Shown piece by piece: positions 1 through 9,130 of a stretch of DNA of 64,000 nucleotides. The stretch is from Lawsonibacter sp. (lineage in GTDB: Bacteria; Bacillota; Clostridia; Oscillospirales; Oscillospiraceae). The DNA is taken from the NCBI GenBank assembly GCA_022796195.1, contig JAAWIE010000003.1, forward strand, positions 1 through 64,000, written 5' to 3'. Position numbers and translations under genes: made by a program. Numbering within the stretch: position 1 is the first letter of the stretch; every line of letters begins with the position of its first letter. The notes under the pieces were generated by a model. That model was given only the letters and a program-made list of their open reading frames with translations, was not told the DNA's origin and ran no database searches.

Positions 1-1
1 G

Positions 2-181
2 TATTTGGGCCTCAAATCCTTTATGGTTCGTTCTGCAATAGCCATTGACCGCCTGTTTGTCATCCTTCCCTTGGCCCATTTGTTTTTTATTGTCCTTTTG
101 ATGCAGCTCTGCCTTTGTCTGCCGCTATTCGTCGTTTTAGGACCCTTTGGGGCAGTTTTTAATTTTGCTCATTTAGAGTAG
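2..181 (+). pseudogene. C-terminal fragment of an ORF open at the window edge, possibly transposase-like
   Basis: Frame 2 open from the edge to TAG: YLGLKSFMVRSAIAIDRLFVILPLAHLFFIVLLMQLCLCLPLFVVLGPFGAVFNFAHLE*. Product is a guess from the LKSF..R...IDRL..ILPLAHL pattern. Confidence 0.3.
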
Positions 182-215
182 ACTTTTTAAATCGAAAGAG
201 GGAGCGAAAAAGTGA

Positions 216-329
216 AGGGGAGAACTGCTGGCTCTGCTGTGGGCCGATCTGGATTTGGAACGTCACACCATATTAGTGAACAATTTGCTGAATGGGTCAG
301 TTAATGGGTCAGAAAAGTTAACCCGCTAA
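216..329 (+). pseudogene. Tyrosine integrase catalytic-domain remnant
   Basis: In-frame RGELLALLWADLDLERHTILVNNLLNGSVNGSEKLTR*, resembling the GELLgLrWsDIDle..tI.V block of phage integrases; in-frame TGA immediately upstream, no start. Confidence 0.5.
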
Positions 330-336
330 AAGGTTG

Positions 337-375
337 CAAAAATCCGCTGAAACCATTTGATTTCAGCGGATTTTT
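337..375 (-). terminator. Intrinsic terminator of tRNA-Pro
   Basis: Perfect inverted repeat AAAAATCCGCTGAAA...TTTCAGCGGATTTTT directly 3' of the tRNA on minus. Confidence 0.75.
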
Positions 376-451
376 GGTCCGAGCGGCGGGATTTGAACCC
401 ACGGTCTCTTGGACCCGAACCAAGCGCGATACCAAGCTTCGCCACGCCCGG
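375..451 (-). tRNA. tRNA-Pro(CGG)
   Basis: Reverse complement folds as cloverleaf: acceptor CCGGGCG/CGCTCGG, D-stem GCG/CGC, anticodon stem CTTGG/CCAAG with loop TTCGGGT, GGTTCAAATCC T-loop, encoded CCA. Confidence 0.92.
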
Positions 452-541
452 ATTGGTTAGCTTATTCATTATATGTGTTTTCCCTGCTTCTGTCAAGAGT
501 AATATTTTTCGACGGTGTAGAATAGACTGACAAAAACAGGA

Positions 542-1597
542 ATGGGAGGGGCATCTATGTACAATCAGAGCGCACAGGCGGCATCAAGCCGCAGGAGGAA
601 TGTCCAATACTACAGCGGAACAGCGGGGCGGCAGAGGCGGACGAAAAGCCAGGAACAGACCCGATTACTTCAGCTAGCGGTGTGTTTGGCGCTGTTTTTG
701 GCAATTTTTCTTTGGAAAGGAGTGTTTCCCCAAAAGCTGGTACAGGTACGGACAGAACTGCTCAGTTTGATTTCCACAGATTATGACTTCAAAGCGGCAC
801 TGTCCAATTTGGGCGATTCGCTGGCGGGAGAGGGCACTATATTGTCTGATTTTGGTGATTTCTGCGTGGAGGTATTTGGCGGAGGGATGCAGGAGGATGA
901 GGCTGCGCCTGTACAAACGGAATTTACCCCACCAGAGCCAGCGGGGGTATTGCGCTCCGAACTGGAGTTTCTCAGCCAAGCTGGGACCACGGCGGACTGG
1001 ACCGCCCACTATGCCAGCCTGTCCCAATTTGGAGTTACACTGTCGGAGGAACCAGCTGAACCGGTGGAAGAAGAGGTTGAAACCGGAGAACCAGAGGAGC
1101 CGCCCGCAGTCCCTGCGGCAGGGACGGTTCTGGTGTTCTCGGACTACGATGGGGAACCGCTGCCTAACAACTATACAATGGACCAGCTGTCGTTGGGCGA
1201 ACTGGACACGGTTACGCCGGTGCTGGGTCATCTCAATTCTGTCTACGGCTATCGAGACAGCCCAATCAACGGCAAATTCCAATTTCATGGGGGCGTGGAT
1301 ATTGGAGGACAGTTGGGGGATCCCATCGGAGCCTTTGCCGCTGGGAAAGTGGAATATACAGGGGAGGATGACTCCTATGGTCTGTACCTCCAGGTGGACC
1401 ATGGAAACGGTGTAAAGTCATTTTACGCACACTGTAGTAAGATTGTAGTTGTCAAGGGCCAAACGGTGGCGATGGGAGAGAAAGTGGCTGAAGTGGGTTC
1501 CACAGGGGATTCTACCGGACCTCACCTCCATTTAGAGATGAAGTTTAACAAGATGCACCTGAATCCAGCCTACTATGTAGACTTTCTTACGCCATGA
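542..1597 (+). CDS. M23 family peptidase, SpoIVFA-like
   Basis: N-terminal TM segment; C-terminal M23 motifs (HGGVDIGG, YAHCSKI, GDSTGPHLHLE); followed directly by an M50-like gene. Confidence 0.85.
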   Translation: MGGASMYNQSAQAASSRRRNVQYYSGTAGRQRRTKSQEQTRLLQLAVCLALFLAIFLWKGVFPQKLVQVRTELLSLISTDYDFKAALSNLGDSLAGEGTILSDFGDFCVEVFGGGMQEDEAAPVQTEFTPPEPAGVLRSELEFLSQAGTTADWTAHYASLSQFGVTLSEEPAEPVEEEVETGEPEEPPAVPAAGTVLVFSDYDGEPLPNNYTMDQLSLGELDTVTPVLGHLNSVYGYRDSPINGKFQFHGGVDIGGQLGDPIGAFAAGKVEYTGEDDSYGLYLQVDHGNGVKSFYAHCSKIVVVKGQTVAMGEKVAEVGSTGDSTGPHLHLEMKFNKMHLNPAYYVDFLTP

Positions 1598-2187
1598 TGC
1601 GGTTCGGCAGAGTAGAGATATCGGGCGGCTTTTTTTTGCTGGCGGCATGGCTGAACTACTTAGATCCCGCTTTTTTAGTGCCCATGGCGGCGGTGGCCTG
1701 TACCGCCCATGAGCTGGGGCATTTTGTGGCAATCTATTTGCTGAATGGAGACGTAAAGCTGATTCGCCTTACAGTTGTCGGAGCAGAAATGGTATTAGAG
1801 CATCCGTTTGGTTACTGGCAGGAGGGGCTGTGTGCCTTGGCAGGACCGGGGGTAAATCTTCTGCTGGCGTTCCTTTGCTGTGAATTTGAACGGGGGCTTG
1901 TCTTTGCTGGATTAAACTTGGCGCTGGCGCTGTTCAATCTTTTACCGATTGGACGTTTGGACGGCGGACGTGCGTTGTACTGTACCTTGGCGCTTCTGAC
2001 GGGCCAGGGTCTGGCGGCGCGGGTGTGCATCTGGTTGAACCGGCTGTGCTCCGGTTCAGCGTTAGCAGCGGGATTTCTGCTGGCGGCGGAACGGGGAAAC
2101 ATCACACTGCTCTTAACTGCGTTATGGCTGGTATCCGCACAGCTTCAGTGTGAATTTACCCTTTGGAAAGACAAATTTTACGTGTAG
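1594..2187 (+). CDS. M50 family metallopeptidase, SpoIVFB-like
   Basis: TAHELGHFVA zinc motif and LFNLLPIGRLDGGRAL motif; overlaps the upstream M23 gene. Confidence 0.85.
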   Translation: MMRFGRVEISGGFFLLAAWLNYLDPAFLVPMAAVACTAHELGHFVAIYLLNGDVKLIRLTVVGAEMVLEHPFGYWQEGLCALAGPGVNLLLAFLCCEFERGLVFAGLNLALALFNLLPIGRLDGGRALYCTLALLTGQGLAARVCIWLNRLCSGSALAAGFLLAAERGNITLLLTALWLVSAQLQCEFTLWKDKFYV

Positions 2188-2245
2188 AAGAAATAATACT
2201 TGCCAGCGGGGCAGGAAAAAGGTACAATAGAGGGCATGCCTAAAT

Positions 2246-4117
2246 ATGAACCTTTATATAACCGCTGGGGGGAACAAGATGGACCGTACCTTGGAACATA
2301 TCCTGTCAAACGTGCAAAAACCGGCCCGCTACACAGGCGGGGAGTATAACGCTGTGGTCAAGGACAAGCGGGACGTAGATATCCGCTATGCCCTGTGCTT
2401 TCCTGATACCTATGAGATTGGCATGTCCAACCTGGGGTGCCGTATTCTCTATGGGGTCATGAACAAACGACCAAATCTCTGGTGTGAGCGGTGCTTTGCT
2501 CCTTGGGGAGACATGGAGGATGAACTGCGCCGGGAGGGCGTGCTGCTCTATGGACTGGAGAGCGGCGACCCGATTGCCGATTTTGACTTGATCGGCTTTT
2601 CGCTGGGCTATGAGATGGCCTATACCAACGTATTGAACATGTTGGATCTGGCTGGATTAGAACTAAGGAGCGAGAACCGCCGGGAGCTGTCTCCGCTGAT
2701 TGTGGCGGGGGGGACCTGCTGTTACAATCCGGAGCCGCTGGCCCCCTTTGTGGATTTCTTTGTCCTGGGCGAAGGAGAGGATGTTACCCTGGAGTATATT
2801 GACCTCTACCATCAAGCACGGGAAGAAGGCTGGTCCAAGGAGGAGTTTTTGCTGGAGGCGGCTAAGATTGAGGGAATATATGTGCCCACCCTTTATGAGC
2901 CGGTCTACCGGCCAGACGGTACGCTGGAAGAGGTTAAGACTCTGGACGGCGCCCCAGAGATGGTTAGAAAGCGGATTGTTCAGGATATGGACAAAGCCTA
3001 TTTTCCGGTGAAAACCATCATTCCCTCCACCGAGATCGTTCATGACCGGGTTATGCTGGAGCTGTTTCGGGGCTGTATCCGAGGATGCCGGTTTTGTCAG
3101 GCAGGCTATGCCTACCGGCCCGTTCGCTCCCGGAGTCCGGAGCTGCTGGCTCAGTACGGCAAGGCAGCCTGTGAGGACTCTGGGTATCAGGAGATGACGC
3201 TGTCATCTCTATCCTCCACCGATTATCCGGACTTACTGCCCCTGTGCGATGATCTGCTGGACTACTGCGCTCCCCGGGACATTGGGGTATCCCTGCCCTC
3301 TCTGCGGGCAGATACCTTCTCTATGAGCCTGATGGAGCGGCTCCAGCGGGTGCGACGGGGTGGGCTTACCTTTGCGCCCGAGGCGGGAACCCAGCGTCTC
3401 CGAGACGCCATTAACAAAAATTTGCGGGAAGAGGATTTGATCCAGTCCTGCAAGACCGCCTTCGCAGGGGGATGGAGCGGCGTAAAGTTGTATTTTATGC
3501 TGGGTTTGCCCACTGAAACCGACGAGGATGTCTTGGGCATTGCTGACCTGGCAAGAAAAGTCTATTTCACTTGGCGAGAATACAGTCCCAACAGGGCCCG
3601 GGGAGTGCGGATTACCGTATCTACCTCCTGGTTTGTGCCAAAGCCGCATACTGCCTTTCAGTGGGAAGCACAGATCCCGGTGGAGGAGTATCAGCGGCGG
3701 GTTAATCTCCTGCGGGATGCCCTAAAGCGGGACAAGTCCATCACTTACAACTGGCATGACCCACAGACCAGCTATCTGGAGGCGATTTTGTCCCGTGGAG
3801 ACCGCCGTCTAGCCGATGTGCTGGAGTGGGTGTGGGAACACGGCGGCAAGATGGATTCCTGGACGGAATATTTTGATTACCAGCGTTGGCTGGACGGACT
3901 CGCCGCCTGCGGCCTGGACGGGGACTTCTATGCTCATCGGGAACGAGAGAGAAGCGAGGTGTTCCCCTGGTGCCGGCTGTCCACCGGAGTAGATACTGGG
4001 TTTCTGTGGCGGGAGCGGGAGCTGTGTTATCAGTCTCAGACCACGCCCGATTGCCGGGCCCGCTGTTCTGGATGCGGGGCGAATAAACTGCTGACGGGGG
4101 GTGGCTGCTGTGGCTGA
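2246..4117 (+). CDS. TIGR03960-type B12-binding radical SAM protein
   Basis: ELFRGCIRGCRFCQAGYAYRPVR radical SAM motif; adjacent DUF2344 partner. Confidence 0.85.
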   Translation: MNLYITAGGNKMDRTLEHILSNVQKPARYTGGEYNAVVKDKRDVDIRYALCFPDTYEIGMSNLGCRILYGVMNKRPNLWCERCFAPWGDMEDELRREGVLLYGLESGDPIADFDLIGFSLGYEMAYTNVLNMLDLAGLELRSENRRELSPLIVAGGTCCYNPEPLAPFVDFFVLGEGEDVTLEYIDLYHQAREEGWSKEEFLLEAAKIEGIYVPTLYEPVYRPDGTLEEVKTLDGAPEMVRKRIVQDMDKAYFPVKTIIPSTEIVHDRVMLELFRGCIRGCRFCQAGYAYRPVRSRSPELLAQYGKAACEDSGYQEMTLSSLSSTDYPDLLPLCDDLLDYCAPRDIGVSLPSLRADTFSMSLMERLQRVRRGGLTFAPEAGTQRLRDAINKNLREEDLIQSCKTAFAGGWSGVKLYFMLGLPTETDEDVLGIADLARKVYFTWREYSPNRARGVRITVSTSWFVPKPHTAFQWEAQIPVEEYQRRVNLLRDALKRDKSITYNWHDPQTSYLEAILSRGDRRLADVLEWVWEHGGKMDSWTEYFDYQRWLDGLAACGLDGDFYAHRERERSEVFPWCRLSTGVDTGFLWRERELCYQSQTTPDCRARCSGCGANKLLTGGGCCG

Positions 4118-4775
4118 CCGGCTGCTATTTACCAAGACGGGCCGGGCCCGGTACATCTCCCATCTTGACTTAATGCGCACGTTCCAGAGGGCTTTTGCTC
4201 GAGCGAAAATTCCCATTAAGCACACAGAGGGCTTTAATCCGCACCCCTTCGTATCCATCGCCTTGCCTTTGTCTGTGGGGTTCTCCAGTCAGTGCGAAAT
4301 TTTGGAGTTCGGCCTTTTGGAGGGGACAACCTATGCCGAGGTTCCGGAGCGGCTCACCGCAGCTATGCCTGAAGGTATTATTGTTCACCAGTGCTATCCG
4401 GCTGAGCGGAAGCTGAAAGAATTGTGTTATGTGAATTATATCATGACCTTTGACTACTTGGACGGCCGTCCCCAGGAGACAGAACCTGCGCTGGCCGCTC
4501 TGCTCAATCGGGAAAGTCTCGTTGTCAAAAAGAAGTCCAATAAGGCTAAGGCGGGTTACACTGAAGTTGATTTGATCCCCTTGGTTCGCAGCTGGCATAT
4601 TGAATGTCAGAGTGACACCATGATGGTGAATATGATTACTTCTGCACAGAATCCGGGCCTGAATCCTGACCTGATCCGCGCCGCATTTTGCGCAGAATAT
4701 CCCGATTATGCCCCTGATTTTGTCACGTTCCACCGCCGGGATGTTTTGGATGGGGAGGGGAGACCTTTCCGTTGA
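4101..4775 (+). CDS. TIGR03936/DUF2344 family protein
   Basis: LLFTKTGRARYISHLDLMRTFQRAFARAKIPIKHTEGFNPHP; overlaps TIGR03960 partner. Confidence 0.85.
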   Translation: MAAVADRLLFTKTGRARYISHLDLMRTFQRAFARAKIPIKHTEGFNPHPFVSIALPLSVGFSSQCEILEFGLLEGTTYAEVPERLTAAMPEGIIVHQCYPAERKLKELCYVNYIMTFDYLDGRPQETEPALAALLNRESLVVKKKSNKAKAGYTEVDLIPLVRSWHIECQSDTMMVNMITSAQNPGLNPDLIRAAFCAEYPDYAPDFVTFHRRDVLDGEGRPFR

Positions 4776-4776
4776 T

Positions 4777-5016
4777 GTGACAATTGAATGTTGTCACGGA
4801 CAAGACAGATGTATATATATCTACGAGTATGAGCGTCGCCATATCAAAACGGGACGGGTTCAGTGGAGCAATTCAAGATTGGAGACAGCAGATTACAGGA
4901 CAGTGATCAATCGCCGGGGACAAGATGGTTGGCGGTATGCAGGATTTATTCCAACTATGCAGTTAGGTGACGGCGTTATTACGGAGATCGATCTAATTTT
5001 TGAAAAGGAGATGTGA
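4777..5016 (+). CDS. DUF4177-like small protein (GTG start)
   Basis: VTIECCHGQDRCIYIYEYERR...RGQDGWRYAGFIPTMQLGDGVITEIDLIFEKEM; GTG just after the preceding stop fits better than the upstream ATG. Confidence 0.55.
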   Translation: MTIECCHGQDRCIYIYEYERRHIKTGRVQWSNSRLETADYRTVINRRGQDGWRYAGFIPTMQLGDGVITEIDLIFEKEM

Positions 5017-5019
5017 AAG

Positions 5020-5385
5020 ATGGAACAGCTGGCACAGCACAGCCTTACCTGGACGGTTGATGACACTATGACGGCCAAGCGCATTGGAACCGCCGGAGCA
5101 AAGATTTTGTCCACTCCCAATATGCTGGCTCTGATGGAAGCCTGCGCCTTGGAGCTGGCTCAGAACTACCTGGACGAGGGCATGACCACTGTAGGCGCAG
5201 AGGCCCATGTTCGTCATTTGGCCCCCACTCCCGTGGGAATGAAGGTAACAGCAACCGCCACCTTGCGAGAAATTGAGCGGCGTAAGATGTGGTTTGACAT
5301 CGAGGTCCACGATGAGAAGGGAAAATGCGGCGAGGGTTCCCATCTTCGAATTATGGTGCCCAACAAGGACCGAAGCCAAGGTTGA
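5020..5385 (+). CDS. Thioesterase family protein (FlK-like hotdog fold)
   Basis: STPNMLALMEACALELAQNYLDEGMTTVGAEAHVRHLAPTPVGMKVTATATL. Confidence 0.75.
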   Translation: MEQLAQHSLTWTVDDTMTAKRIGTAGAKILSTPNMLALMEACALELAQNYLDEGMTTVGAEAHVRHLAPTPVGMKVTATATLREIERRKMWFDIEVHDEKGKCGEGSHLRIMVPNKDRSQG

Positions 5386-5415
5386 TATGGATGGAAAATT
5401 TATCTCTAAAATCCC

Positions 5416-5444
5416 TTGACAACTGTGGAGAGATATGGTACTAT
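5416..5444 (+). promoter_or_regulatory. Sigma-A-type promoter of the riboswitch leader
   Basis: TTGACA - 17 bp - TACTAT. Confidence 0.6.
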
Positions 5445-5452
5445 CCCTCATA

Positions 5453-5562
5453 TAACAAAGGGGAGTAGTCAGCACATCCATTGTGGTGTGCGGCGCCAGT
5501 CAACAAGCATGTGCAGTCGGCAAGACTGCTCTGGCTGTGCCTGAAATGACCAGACCTGCGTT
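5453..5562 (+). ncRNA. yybP-ykoY-like (Mn2+) riboswitch
   Basis: AAAGGGGAGTAG ... GTCAACA ... CTCTGGC ... AGACCT conserved islands; hand-drawn helices GTCA/TGAC, GCACA/TGTGC, GCCAG/CTGGC, GCAGTC/GACTGC. Confidence 0.72.
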
Positions 5563-5586
5563 CCAATTTTTCGGGACGCAGGTCTT
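5552..5586 (+). terminator. Riboswitch-overlapping intrinsic terminator
   Basis: AGACCTGCGTTCC-loop-GGGACGCAGGTCT followed by T6; 5' arm overlaps conserved riboswitch 3' AGACCT. Confidence 0.85.
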
Positions 5587-5636
5587 TTTTATATAAATCC
5601 CCAAAAACGGAACGAACAAAAAAGGAGTGTAAAATA

Positions 5637-6782
5637 ATGGATTTCTCATTTCTTTGGCAAGGAGTCCTATCCATCACATGGCAGCAACTGGTAATGTACG
5701 CCATTGGTGGACTGCTCATCTGGCTTGCGGTTGAGAAAGGGTTTGAGCCTGCTCTGCTTATGCCAATGGGGTTTGGCGCAATTTTGGTAAACCTGCCCCT
5801 GTCCGGGGTGGTGGACCAGTTCAGCGCCGGGGTAGGAGAGACCAAGGGTATTATCCAGTGGCTCTTTGAGACAGGAATTGAAGCAAGTGAAGCTATGCCA
5901 TTGTTGTTGTTCATTGGGATTGGAGCCATGATCGACTTTGGACCTCTGTTGGCAAATCCCAAGCTGTTTCTGTGCGGCGCTGCTTCTCAAGCAGGTATTT
6001 TTCTCACCATCATTCTCGCTGTAGGGATGGGGTTTGACTTGAACGATGCCGCGTCCATCGGGATCATCGGTGCGGCAGACGGTCCCACATCCCTGTTAGT
6101 ATCCCAGACTTTGAAGTCTAATTTCGTGGGAGCGATTGCGGTGGCGGCTTACTCCTATATGGCTCTGGTCCCCATGATTCAGCCCTTTGCCATCAAGCTG
6201 GTTACCACGAAGAAGGAACGTATGATGCGCATGTCCTATCAATCACAGGGGGTAACTCGCCGGATGCGGATTTTGTTCCCCATTCTAGTGACCGTAATTG
6301 CTGGCTTGGTAGCGCCCGCCTCGGTGGCGCTGGTGGGATTTCTGATGTTTGGGAATCTAATTCGAGAGTGTGGAGTGCTGCCAACTTTGGCAAATACTGC
6401 ACAGTCTGAGTTGTCAAACTTAATTACCCTGCTGTTGGGAATCACAATCTCCTTTTCCATGCGCGCAGACCAATTTGTCCGAGGGGAAACGCTCCTTATC
6501 ATGTGCCTGGGGCTGGTGGCCTTTGTGCTGGATTCGGTGGTAGGGGTACTCTTTGTAAAGGGAATGAACCTCTTTACTCCAAACCATAAGATCAACCCCA
6601 TGGTAGGTGCGGCGGGCATCTCCGCATTTCCTATGTCCTCTCGGGTTGTGGAGAAGCTGGGGCAGGAGGTCGATCCACAAAACCATCTGCTGATGCACGC
6701 GATTGCCGCAAATGTCTCTGGACAGATTGCCTCCGTCGTAGCGGGCGGAGTGGTGCTGCAATATTTTACAAATCTGGGCTGA
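5637..6782 (+). CDS. Sodium ion-translocating decarboxylase subunit beta (OadB-like)
   Basis: Hydrophobic; GIGAMIDFGPLLANPKLFLCGAASQAGIF, NDAASIGIIGAADGPTS, KINPMVGAAGISAFPMSSRVV motifs. Confidence 0.9.
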   Translation: MDFSFLWQGVLSITWQQLVMYAIGGLLIWLAVEKGFEPALLMPMGFGAILVNLPLSGVVDQFSAGVGETKGIIQWLFETGIEASEAMPLLLFIGIGAMIDFGPLLANPKLFLCGAASQAGIFLTIILAVGMGFDLNDAASIGIIGAADGPTSLLVSQTLKSNFVGAIAVAAYSYMALVPMIQPFAIKLVTTKKERMMRMSYQSQGVTRRMRILFPILVTVIAGLVAPASVALVGFLMFGNLIRECGVLPTLANTAQSELSNLITLLLGITISFSMRADQFVRGETLLIMCLGLVAFVLDSVVGVLFVKGMNLFTPNHKINPMVGAAGISAFPMSSRVVEKLGQEVDPQNHLLMHAIAANVSGQIASVVAGGVVLQYFTNLG

Positions 6783-6824
6783 CAGCCTTCCCCCAAAAAT
6801 TTCGGACAAAGGAGGAATGAGACC

Positions 6825-6947
6825 ATGAACGAAAATTTGCTTCATGCGCTGGAGATGCTAGGGCAGGGAATGCTGAGCATTTTTGTAGTGTTGGGCTTGA
6901 TCGCTCTGCTGGTAATGTTAATGCAGAAGCTAGGCGGAAAAAAGTAA
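6825..6947 (+). CDS. Small single-TM protein, OadG/decarboxylase small-subunit-like
   Basis: GGAGG then ATG; MNENLLHALEMLGQGMLSIFVVLGLIALLVMLMQKLGGKK*; absent from ORF track because short. Confidence 0.7.
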   Translation: MNENLLHALEMLGQGMLSIFVVLGLIALLVMLMQKLGGKK

Positions 6948-6977
6948 GTATTCCAAATAATGGAAAGTATTTTTGCT

Positions 6978-7244
6978 TTACAACCAGTCAGCCACCACAT
7001 CCGCTAACCCAGCGGGGCCGACTCGGTTATCCACCAGGAGGGTCATCAGTTCGTCGATTCGGGCTGCGCTGGATGTGATGCCAGGAATGGAGACATCGCC
7101 TCCGGAGTCCTCGGTAATGCGGACGCCATAGTTTTCACAGAACAGATGAGGGGTTTCCTCTAAATCAACGGTGAGAAAGTAATGAAAAAGGCGTTGAGCC
7201 CCCTTCTGGTCGGCACATTGGCGGGTTGCAATCTTCATTTCCAT
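6978..7244 (-). CDS. DUF6514-like small protein
   Basis: YGVRITEDSGGDVSIPGITSSAARIDELMTLLVDNRVGPAGLADVVADWL. Confidence 0.65.
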   Translation of the reverse strand: MEMKIATRQCADQKGAQRLFHYFLTVDLEETPHLFCENYGVRITEDSGGDVSIPGITSSAARIDELMTLLVDNRVGPAGLADVVADWL

Positions 7245-7430
7245 GATATGGTGTCTCCTTTCCGTTAATTGTTTCTACGGGCACATTATATAGTGTTTGC
7301 CCGGAGATAGAAAGAGGAAGATATCGCAGGAAAATCCCTTCGGCGACGTGCTTCGGCATATGGGGGGGCGAGCGGTGTTGGATTGGGTCGCAGGGTGGTA
7401 GACACTGGGGAAAATTTCACAGAACGACAA

Positions 7431-7469
7431 AAAATACCTGTAAGGCAGATTCTCCTTACAGGTATTTTT
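7431..7469 (-). terminator. Intrinsic terminator
   Basis: AAAAATACCTGTAAGG...CCTTACAGGTATTTTT, just 3' of the minus-strand gene ending at 7484. Confidence 0.8.
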
Positions 7470-7483
7470 CACAAATCTAGGGC

Positions 7484-7696
7484 TTAAATCTCGAAATCCT
7501 CGTCCTTCAGACTGCTTCCGGACAGTTTGGCAGGACGGGGTGGGACCCGCTTCAATGGGTCGTAGCGAAATGCAGAGCAGTGGGAGCCAGCAGACATAAC
7601 TCCTTTTCGGGGACACACCACTTGGTCTGCCTCTAGTTCCCGGCCCCGGGCGCAGTAACCGCAGCGCGGCTCAATCGAAGTCTGAAATAGATTCAT
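7484..7696 (-). CDS. Small Cys-containing conserved-type hypothetical protein
   Basis: MNLFQTSIEPRCGYCARGRELEADQVVCPRKGVMSAGSHCSAFRYDPLKRVPPRPAKL; CxxC plus further Cys. Confidence 0.6.
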   Translation of the reverse strand: MNLFQTSIEPRCGYCARGRELEADQVVCPRKGVMSAGSHCSAFRYDPLKRVPPRPAKLSGSSLKDEDFEI

Positions 7697-7734
7697 CTCG
7701 GTTTACTCCTTTTGACGTAGTTCTGTTACGAAGA

Positions 7735-8916
7735 TTATACTATATTCCGCCGTCCTTTTCCACTGTTTTTTTGTACCATGTAGACGGTCAGTGCAAGGAA
7801 GACGAGCCACATGCCCCAGGCAGCAGAGGCAGACAGGGTGAGCGCACGATGAAAGTCTAAATTTGCGATAGCTTCGGTCTGTTCCGCCAGATAAAAGGAG
7901 GCGGGACTGCTGATGGGAATGAAGTGGAACAGCAAAGCAGCCAGTGCGGCAGAGAAGGCGCCATGGAGCAGTTTACCCAGCACATAGGTTCCAGCGGGCA
8001 GGCTGCTGTCGCCCAGAAAGGCCAGTACTTGGCAGTGGACAGACACGCCAGCCCAACCCAGCATAAAAGCGGCCATGGACAGCCGTCCAGAGAGGGTACC
8101 GTCCGTGAGCGAGGAAACTCCGGAGGACACCTCTACCAATCCGGTGAGCAGACGTTCCGCCCAGGTCTGATCCATCCCCAAAGGGGTCAGCAAAGCGGAA
8201 AGAAACCCAGCAATTGAGGTTAAAATACCCGCATAGGCCAGTATCCGGAGAAATACGGTAAAAAACAGCACAAAGGCGCAGATATTTAGAGTAGATTGCA
8301 AGGCACCGGTGATAGAACTGGTAAATGCCTTAGAAAAGCTGGCTGTTTGGAACTGAGGGCCTTGGATGCGCCGGGTTCTAGGACGGTCTCCGGGTTTATA
8401 GAAGCGGAACAGCACCCCCACGAACAGGGAAGCCAGCAAGTGGGCCAGATAGAGCAGAAGCCCAAGTCCGCCGCTCCCGAACACTCCCGCTCCTACCACA
8501 CCCAAGATAAAGGCCGGACCGCTGTTGTTGCAAAAAGCTAGCATCCGTTCCGCCTCGGTGCGGGAACACTGCCCGTTTTCATAAATCTGAATGGCGGTGC
8601 GAGCGCCGACGGGGTATCCGCCCACAAACCCTAAGGCTAGCGCAGCGGCACAACAGCCGTTGACTCGGAACAGGGGCGCCATGACCGGTTCCAACAATCT
8701 GCCAAGATATCGGGTCATACCTAGTTCTACTACCAAGGAGGACAACACAAAAAAGGGAAACAGGGAGGGTATAATTACATTGCCGCACAATTTTAGACCA
8801 TCCCGCATGGCGCCCATGGCTTGTTCTGGCCATAGGACGAGAGCTAGAGTGGCCCAGAGCAGTCCAGCTCCCAACAAAATATCCCGATACTGCGCTTTTC
8901 CTACAATCCGTCCCAA
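7735..8916 (-). CDS. ylbJ: Sporulation integral membrane protein YlbJ-like
   Basis: GNVIIPSLFPFFVLSSLVVELG and nucleoside-recognition-like FVGGYPVGART; polytopic. Confidence 0.85.
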   Translation of the reverse strand: MGRIVGKAQYRDILLGAGLLWATLALVLWPEQAMGAMRDGLKLCGNVIIPSLFPFFVLSSLVVELGMTRYLGRLLEPVMAPLFRVNGCCAAALALGFVGGYPVGARTAIQIYENGQCSRTEAERMLAFCNNSGPAFILGVVGAGVFGSGGLGLLLYLAHLLASLFVGVLFRFYKPGDRPRTRRIQGPQFQTASFSKAFTSSITGALQSTLNICAFVLFFTVFLRILAYAGILTSIAGFLSALLTPLGMDQTWAERLLTGLVEVSSGVSSLTDGTLSGRLSMAAFMLGWAGVSVHCQVLAFLGDSSLPAGTYVLGKLLHGAFSAALAALLFHFIPISSPASFYLAEQTEAIANLDFHRALTLSASAAWGMWLVFLALTVYMVQKNSGKGRRNIV

Positions 8917-9074
8917 TACTGCACACCTCCCCAGAAGGTATTTCTCTGTGAGGATATGCGGAAGAAAGGAAATATTTGCCTGTCCACAAAATTTTCTGCC
9001 GCCTAGTTTATGAAGTCATACCAGAAGCGGAAGACGAGAGAAATAAATATTCTCTTGGTGGTTCCAAAAAACAA

Positions 9075-9103
9075 TTGCAGGAAGGAAAATTTTACAGTAT
9101 AAT
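9075..9103 (+). promoter_or_regulatory. Promoter of DUF2804 gene
   Basis: TTGCAG - 17 bp - TATAAT. Confidence 0.6.
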
Positions 9104-9130
9104 AGACGGAAACGAAAGGAGGCGGAAAGA

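Noticed and set aside
288-315. AATGGGTCAG x2 as a CRISPR-like or att repeat
   Set aside because: Only two short copies inside the integrase remnant; most simply a local duplication.
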